Positions 6,103 to 9,172 of a stretch of 9,172 bases of DNA are shown here, in pieces. The notes under the pieces are model-generated. The model saw only the letters and a list, made by a program, of their open reading frames with translations. It was not told the DNA's origin and did no database searches. A program made the position numbers and the translations under genes. The DNA is taken from the NCBI GenBank assembly GCA_001797905.1, contig MGQS01000126.1, positions 5,924-15,095 of the forward strand, written 5' to 3'. This DNA is from Deltaproteobacteria bacterium RBG_16_54_11. Lineage in GTDB: Bacteria; Desulfobacterota; B13-G15; RBG-16-54-18. Every line of letters starts with the position of its first letter. Positions within the stretch are counted from its first letter, which is position 1.

Positions 6103-7368
6103 ATGGAAACATACCAAAAGACCCGATTGGATAACGGCATCCGCGTCCTAACCGAGGCCGTCCCGACCTTAGATTCAACATCCCTCGGTATCTGGATCAC
6201 CTCAGGGTCCAGGGATGAGGTAATCGGTGAGTGCGGCCTCTCTCATTTTATCGAGCATCTCCTCTTCAAAGGAACAGAGCGCAGAAGCGCCTTCGATATC
6301 AGCAGGGAGATCGAGTCGGTGGGCGGAAGCATCAACGCCTTTACCGGAAAGGAATATACCTGTTTCCATGCCAAGGTCCTCAAGCGGGACACCGCCTTGG
6401 CCGTCGATATATTGGCCGATATCGTCGCCCATTCCGTCTTCGACCCCGGGGAGATAGAGCGGGAGCGCATGGTGGTGGTGCAGGAGATAAAGATGGTCGA
6501 GGATACACCCGATGACTATATCCATGACCTCTTTCACCGCTCCTTCTGGGGGGATCATCCCCTCGGATGCCCTATAACAGGGGTGAAGGAGAACATCCTT
6601 TCCTTCCAGCGCGAGGAGATAATCGCCTTTTTGCAGAGACAGTATACCCCTGACAGGATGATCGTGGCCTCAGCAGGGGGGGTGGATCATGGTCAGCTGG
6701 TGGACTTGGTTCAGGCCCGGCTCGGGCACCTTAAGCCCTGCCCCTCGCCATTGCAGCGGGAGGGGACGCACGGAGGCAAATCCCGGATGCAAGTGACTCA
6801 TCGTGATCTCGAACAAATTCACTTCTGCCTAGGGACCAGCGGTATACCCCACAATCATCGGCTCCGGTATGCCGGCCACACCCTCAACACTATATTGGGG
6901 GGCAATATGAGCTCACGCCTGTTTCAGGAGGTCAGGGAGAAGCGGGGTCTGACCTACAGCATCTACTCCTTTCTCAGCACCTATTCGGACACCGGCCTCT
7001 TCGGGGTCTACGCCGGCACCACCAAGGCGGAGATCCAGGAGGTCATCACCTTGATCCTGCAGGAGTTGCAGGCCATCAAGGCGGGCAGGGTTCGGATGGA
7101 AGACCTCTCGGCGGCCAAGGAATACCTCAAGGGAGGCACGATCCTCAGCCTGGAGGGGTCTGACGGCAGGATGAGCAGGTTGGCCAGGGATGAGATCTGC
7201 TTCGATCGCTACATCCCCCTGGAAGAGGTCCTGAGCGCCTTGGGGGGGGTTTCGGAGGAGGCAATCGCCGAGGTCGCGCAGGAGATGCTCGGCTCCCATC
7301 CCCTCTGCATCACCCTGTTGGGGGCCATTGAGGAGGGCGAGCTCCCCTGGAAGACGGTGGATCTGTGA
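6103..7368 (+). CDS. M16 family zinc metallopeptidase (MlpA/YmxG-like processing peptidase)
   Basis: This is a 421-residue soluble peptidase of the pitrilysin/mitochondrial-processing-peptidase family; the bacterial substrate is generally unknown. The inverted zinc motif HxxEH is intact (His48, Glu51, His52 in HFIEH), with the third ligand Glu128 in VVVQEIKM 76 residues later. The C-terminal half keeps the family block SSRLFQEVREKRGLTYSIYS, needed for substrate binding, and a GLFGVYAGT strand. There is no signal peptide. The ATG at 6103 (METYQKTRLDNGIRVLTEAVP) matches the family start. A GTG at 6085 would add six residues inside the repeat flank. Neither has a clear Shine-Dalgarno sequence nearby, which is unusual beside the other genes here. 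A peptidase of this family follows pnp in Bacillus and many deltaproteobacteria. A run of eight G lies at 7242-7249 within the frame. Confidence 0.95.
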   Translation: METYQKTRLDNGIRVLTEAVPTLDSTSLGIWITSGSRDEVIGECGLSHFIEHLLFKGTERRSAFDISREIESVGGSINAFTGKEYTCFHAKVLKRDTALAVDILADIVAHSVFDPGEIERERMVVVQEIKMVEDTPDDYIHDLFHRSFWGDHPLGCPITGVKENILSFQREEIIAFLQRQYTPDRMIVASAGGVDHGQLVDLVQARLGHLKPCPSPLQREGTHGGKSRMQVTHRDLEQIHFCLGTSGIPHNHRLRYAGHTLNTILGGNMSSRLFQEVREKRGLTYSIYSFLSTYSDTGLFGVYAGTTKAEIQEVITLILQELQAIKAGRVRMEDLSAAKEYLKGGTILSLEGSDGRMSRLARDEICFDRYIPLEEVLSALGGVSEEAIAEVAQEMLGSHPLCITLLGAIEEGELPWKTVDL

Positions 7369-7369
7369 G

Positions 7370-7813
7370 ATGGTGAAGGTGCGAATAAAAAAGGTGCGGG
7401 ATGCAGCGGTAAAGCTGCCGCACTATATGACACCCCTCTCAGCGGGTATGGATCTCTGTGCCGCTTTAAAGGAGGGGGAAGTGGTCTTGGACCCGGGCCG
7501 ATGGCAGCTCATCCCTACCGGTATTGCCATCGCCCTGCCCGAGGGGTACGAGGCTGAGGTGCGCCCCCGCAGCGGACTGGCTCTAAAGCATGGGGTGACC
7601 CTGCTCAATTCGCCGGGGACCGTCGATGCCGACTACCGGGGTGAGATCGGCGCCATCATGATCAACCTGGGTCATGAGCCCTTTGTCATCAGGGACGGCG
7701 ACAGGATCGCCCAGCTGGTCATCCACCAGGTCTGCCGCGCCGAGCTTGAGGAGGCGGCGGATCTGCCCGAAAGCATCAGAGGCGAGGGCGGCTTCGGGCA
7801 TACAGGCAGGTGA
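7370..7813 (+). CDS. dut: Deoxyuridine 5'-triphosphate nucleotidohydrolase (dUTPase)
   Basis: dUTPase hydrolyses dUTP to dUMP and pyrophosphate, keeping uracil out of DNA and feeding dTMP synthesis. The 147-residue length fits the homotrimeric family. All five motifs are present: SAGMDLCA (I), RPRSGLAL (II), GTVDADYRGEI (III, with the catalytic Asp and the Tyr that discriminates deoxyribose), GDRIAQLVI (IV), and the C-terminal RGEGGFGHTG (V), the flexible arm that closes over the nucleotide. In motif V the more usual Ser is His (GFGHTG); the essential Arg and Phe are kept. The ATG at 7370 is one base after the peptidase stop and begins the conserved first strand. The in-frame extension back to 7328 lies inside the peptidase gene and is rejected. 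Translation is probably coupled. Confidence 0.97.
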   Translation: MVKVRIKKVRDAAVKLPHYMTPLSAGMDLCAALKEGEVVLDPGRWQLIPTGIAIALPEGYEAEVRPRSGLALKHGVTLLNSPGTVDADYRGEIGAIMINLGHEPFVIRDGDRIAQLVIHQVCRAELEEAADLPESIRGEGGFGHTGR

Positions 7814-7825
7814 AGGGGTAAGAGG

Positions 7826-8308
7826 ATGCGAATAGGGATCATGGCCGATTCGCATGATAATATACCGATGATCAAGCAAGCCTGCGAGCTCTTTAATGCC
7901 CACAAGGTCCGGATGGTCTTTCACGCGGGGGACTACATCGCCCCTTTTTCTTTGAACCCCCTGAACCAAATCCTTCACTGCGATTATCGAGGGGTCTTCG
8001 GAAACAACGACGGGGAGCGCATCGGGCTTGAGCGGATTGCTGGTGGCAGGGTCCACCCCTCTCCTGCCGAGTTTGCCATTGAGAAGTGGCGGATCCTGGT
8101 GGCCCATGAGCTGCCCGCCCCGGAGGCCACGGCAGTTGACAACACCTATCGCCTCGTGGTCTACGGTCATACCCACCTGCCCGAGGTCAAGCGGGTGGGG
8201 GAGACCCTGGTGGTCAATCCAGGGGAGTGCGGCGGATGGCTCTTCGGGCGCTGCACCGTGGCCATCGCCCATCTGGACACCCTCGAAGCCGAGATCATAG
8301 AGCTATGA
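7826..8308 (+). CDS. YfcE/MJ0936-like metallophosphoesterase (phosphodiesterase)
   Basis: This 160-residue calcineurin-like phosphoesterase of the small YfcE/MJ0936 group has two-metal phosphodiesterase activity in characterised members; the natural substrate is unknown. The metal-binding motifs are all visible: DSHDN (Asp8, His10), HAGD (Asp36), GNND (around 59-62), His94 in LVAHE, and GHTH (His115, His117), followed by the typical NPGE turn. The spacing matches MJ0936. The segment between GNND and His94 reads ILVAHELPAP, where other members have a THGH-type sequence. The ATG at 7826 has AAGGGG seven bases upstream and follows dut by 12 bases. The last four bases (ATGA) overlap the xerD start, so the two are translationally linked. 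A functional link to dUTPase or XerD is not evident. Confidence 0.92.
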   Translation: MRIGIMADSHDNIPMIKQACELFNAHKVRMVFHAGDYIAPFSLNPLNQILHCDYRGVFGNNDGERIGLERIAGGRVHPSPAEFAIEKWRILVAHELPAPEATAVDNTYRLVVYGHTHLPEVKRVGETLVVNPGECGGWLFGRCTVAIAHLDTLEAEIIEL

Positions 8309-9172
8309 GGGGAGAGATCCTCGATCCCTTTCTCCATTATCTAGCGATTGAGAAGGGCCTTGCCCGCAACACCCTTGAGGCCTATAGCCGGGACCTCAAT
8401 GCCTACCTCGATTTTTTAGAAGGCGAGGGGATCGCGTCCCTTGCCGGCACCACCAAGCTCACAATCATGGCCTTTATCCGGCGCTTGCAAAAGGGTGGGC
8501 TTGCGCTGCGCAGCATCACCCGGGCATTGGTGGCCGTGCGCGGCCTGTATCGCTACCATGCGAGTGAAGGGCATCTGGAGGCCAACCCCTTGGAGGATAT
8601 GGAGCTTCCCAAACTGAGCCCGACCCTCCCGCATGTCCTCACCGTGCTTGATGTGGAGCAGCTCCTGGCCCAGCCCGATGCTGCAAGTCCTCGGGGGATC
8701 AGGGATGGGGCGATGCTGGAGCTCCTCTACGCCACGGGCATGAGGGTCTCCGAGCTCGTCGAGCTTCCCACGAGCAAGGTGAACCTGGAGGCGGGGTTTG
8801 TCACCATCAGGGGAAAGGGGGGCAAGGAGCGGATCTGCCCCATCGGGGAGATGGCCATGGAGCGCGTGAGGATCTACCTGGAGCAGACACGGCCGGCCAT
8901 GCTCAAGGGGGGGGAGAGTCCTTTCCTTTTTTTAAATAACCGGCGTGGAAGGCTCAGCAGACAGGGATTTTGGAAGATTTTGAGGCAGTATGCCTTGCAG
9001 GCCGGGATCACCAAGCGGATCACCCCCCATACCCTGCGCCACTCCTTTGCGACTCATTTGTTAGAGCGGGGGGCCGACCTCAGGTTCATCCAGGCGATGC
9101 TCGGGCACGCGGACATCGGCACCACCCAGATCTACACCCATGTGAACCGGGAGTATCTCAAAAAACTCCACC
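8305..9172 (+). CDS. xerD: Site-specific tyrosine recombinase XerD/XerC family (3' end outside window)
   Basis: Tyrosine recombinases of this type resolve chromosome dimers at dif, acting with a partner recombinase and FtsK. The frame is open from ATG 8305 to the window edge: 289 complete residues plus one base. Only about the last ten residues seem missing, since the visible end NREYLKKLH normally precedes the terminus. An N-terminal SAM-like core-binding domain (about 1-100: FLHYLAIEKGLARNTLEAYSRDL) is followed by the catalytic domain with Arg147 (ATGMRVSEL), Lys171 (GKGGKER), His242 and Arg245 (HTLRHSFATHLL), His268 (LGHADIGTTQIYTHV) and the nucleophile Tyr277. Spacing agrees with E. coli XerD. 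Full length, lack of insertions and housekeeping context favour XerD/XerC over a phage integrase; XerD rather than XerC is a judgement from overall resemblance. A run of eight G lies at 8907-8914. The start overlaps the preceding stop by four bases. Confidence 0.93.
   Translation, partial: MRGEILDPFLHYLAIEKGLARNTLEAYSRDLNAYLDFLEGEGIASLAGTTKLTIMAFIRRLQKGGLALRSITRALVAVRGLYRYHASEGHLEANPLEDMELPKLSPTLPHVLTVLDVEQLLAQPDAASPRGIRDGAMLELLYATGMRVSELVELPTSKVNLEAGFVTIRGKGGKERICPIGEMAMERVRIYLEQTRPAMLKGGESPFLFLNNRRGRLSRQGFWKILRQYALQAGITKRITPHTLRHSFATHLLERGADLRFIQAMLGHADIGTTQIYTHVNREYLKKLH

Noticed and set aside
5960..6151. Small + strand open frame of 63 codons across the pnp-peptidase spacer
   Set aside because: It is the typical spurious peptide (NPPLLKGE type) produced by the palindromic repeat and overlaps the peptidase start out of frame.
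7583..8272. Minus-strand open frame of 229 codons opposite dut and the phosphoesterase
   Set aside because: It spans two well-supported + strand genes and their junction, and its translation shows no protein-family pattern.
8921..8940. T-run in xerD as a terminator
   Set aside because: It has no stem before it and lies inside an intact recombinase frame (FLFLNN).
1..9172. CRISPR array, tRNA or rRNA gene, toxin-antitoxin or defence island
   Set aside because: I saw no regularly spaced repeats, no cloverleaf or rRNA-like stretch, and no unassigned gene pair; nearly every base belongs to a known housekeeping gene.

Overview
This window is a compact, GC-rich (roughly 60 % by eye) bacterial housekeeping locus. 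All genes are on the + strand and almost no space lies between them. Gene order and protein character fit a deltaproteobacterium in the broad sense (Desulfobacterota-like). The reasons are the infB-ylxP-rbfA-truB-rpsO-pnp string continuing into an M16 peptidase and dut, heavy use of the arginine codon AGG, and a CCCCCTTT-type interspersed palindromic repeat of the kind often seen in that group. This placement is an inference; no 16S gene or other decisive marker is present.

Layout. Positions 1-5848 form a translation and RNA-metabolism operon: the C-terminal two thirds of translation initiation factor IF2 (infB, cut by the window edge), a DUF503/YlxP protein, ribosome-binding factor A (rbfA), tRNA pseudouridine-55 synthase (truB), ribosomal protein S15 (rpsO) and polynucleotide phosphorylase (pnp). 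Starts and stops overlap or abut at ylxP/rbfA, rbfA/truB and truB/rpsO, which points to translational coupling. A clear Rho-independent terminator follows pnp at 5875-5904. Positions 5849-6102 are a 254-base non-coding spacer holding that terminator, a perfect 13-bp inverted repeat and a palindromic interspersed repeat that runs almost to the next gene. Positions 6103-9172 are a second tightly packed unit: an M16 zinc peptidase, dUTPase (dut), a YfcE/MJ0936-like metallophosphoesterase and a XerD-type tyrosine recombinase. The last lacks only its extreme C-terminus at the window edge.

How the genes work together. The first unit supplies initiation (IF2), 30S maturation and structure (RbfA, S15), tRNA modification (TruB) and RNA turnover (PNPase). 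The second combines proteolysis, nucleotide-pool sanitation, a phosphodiesterase and chromosome-dimer resolution; these share no obvious pathway.

I found no new multi-gene system. The most interesting point is inside truB: about 55-60 extra codons split the C-terminal PUA domain, and they consist of hairpin-bearing direct and inverted repeats. This looks like a REP/BIME- or MITE-like element that entered the gene while keeping the reading frame.
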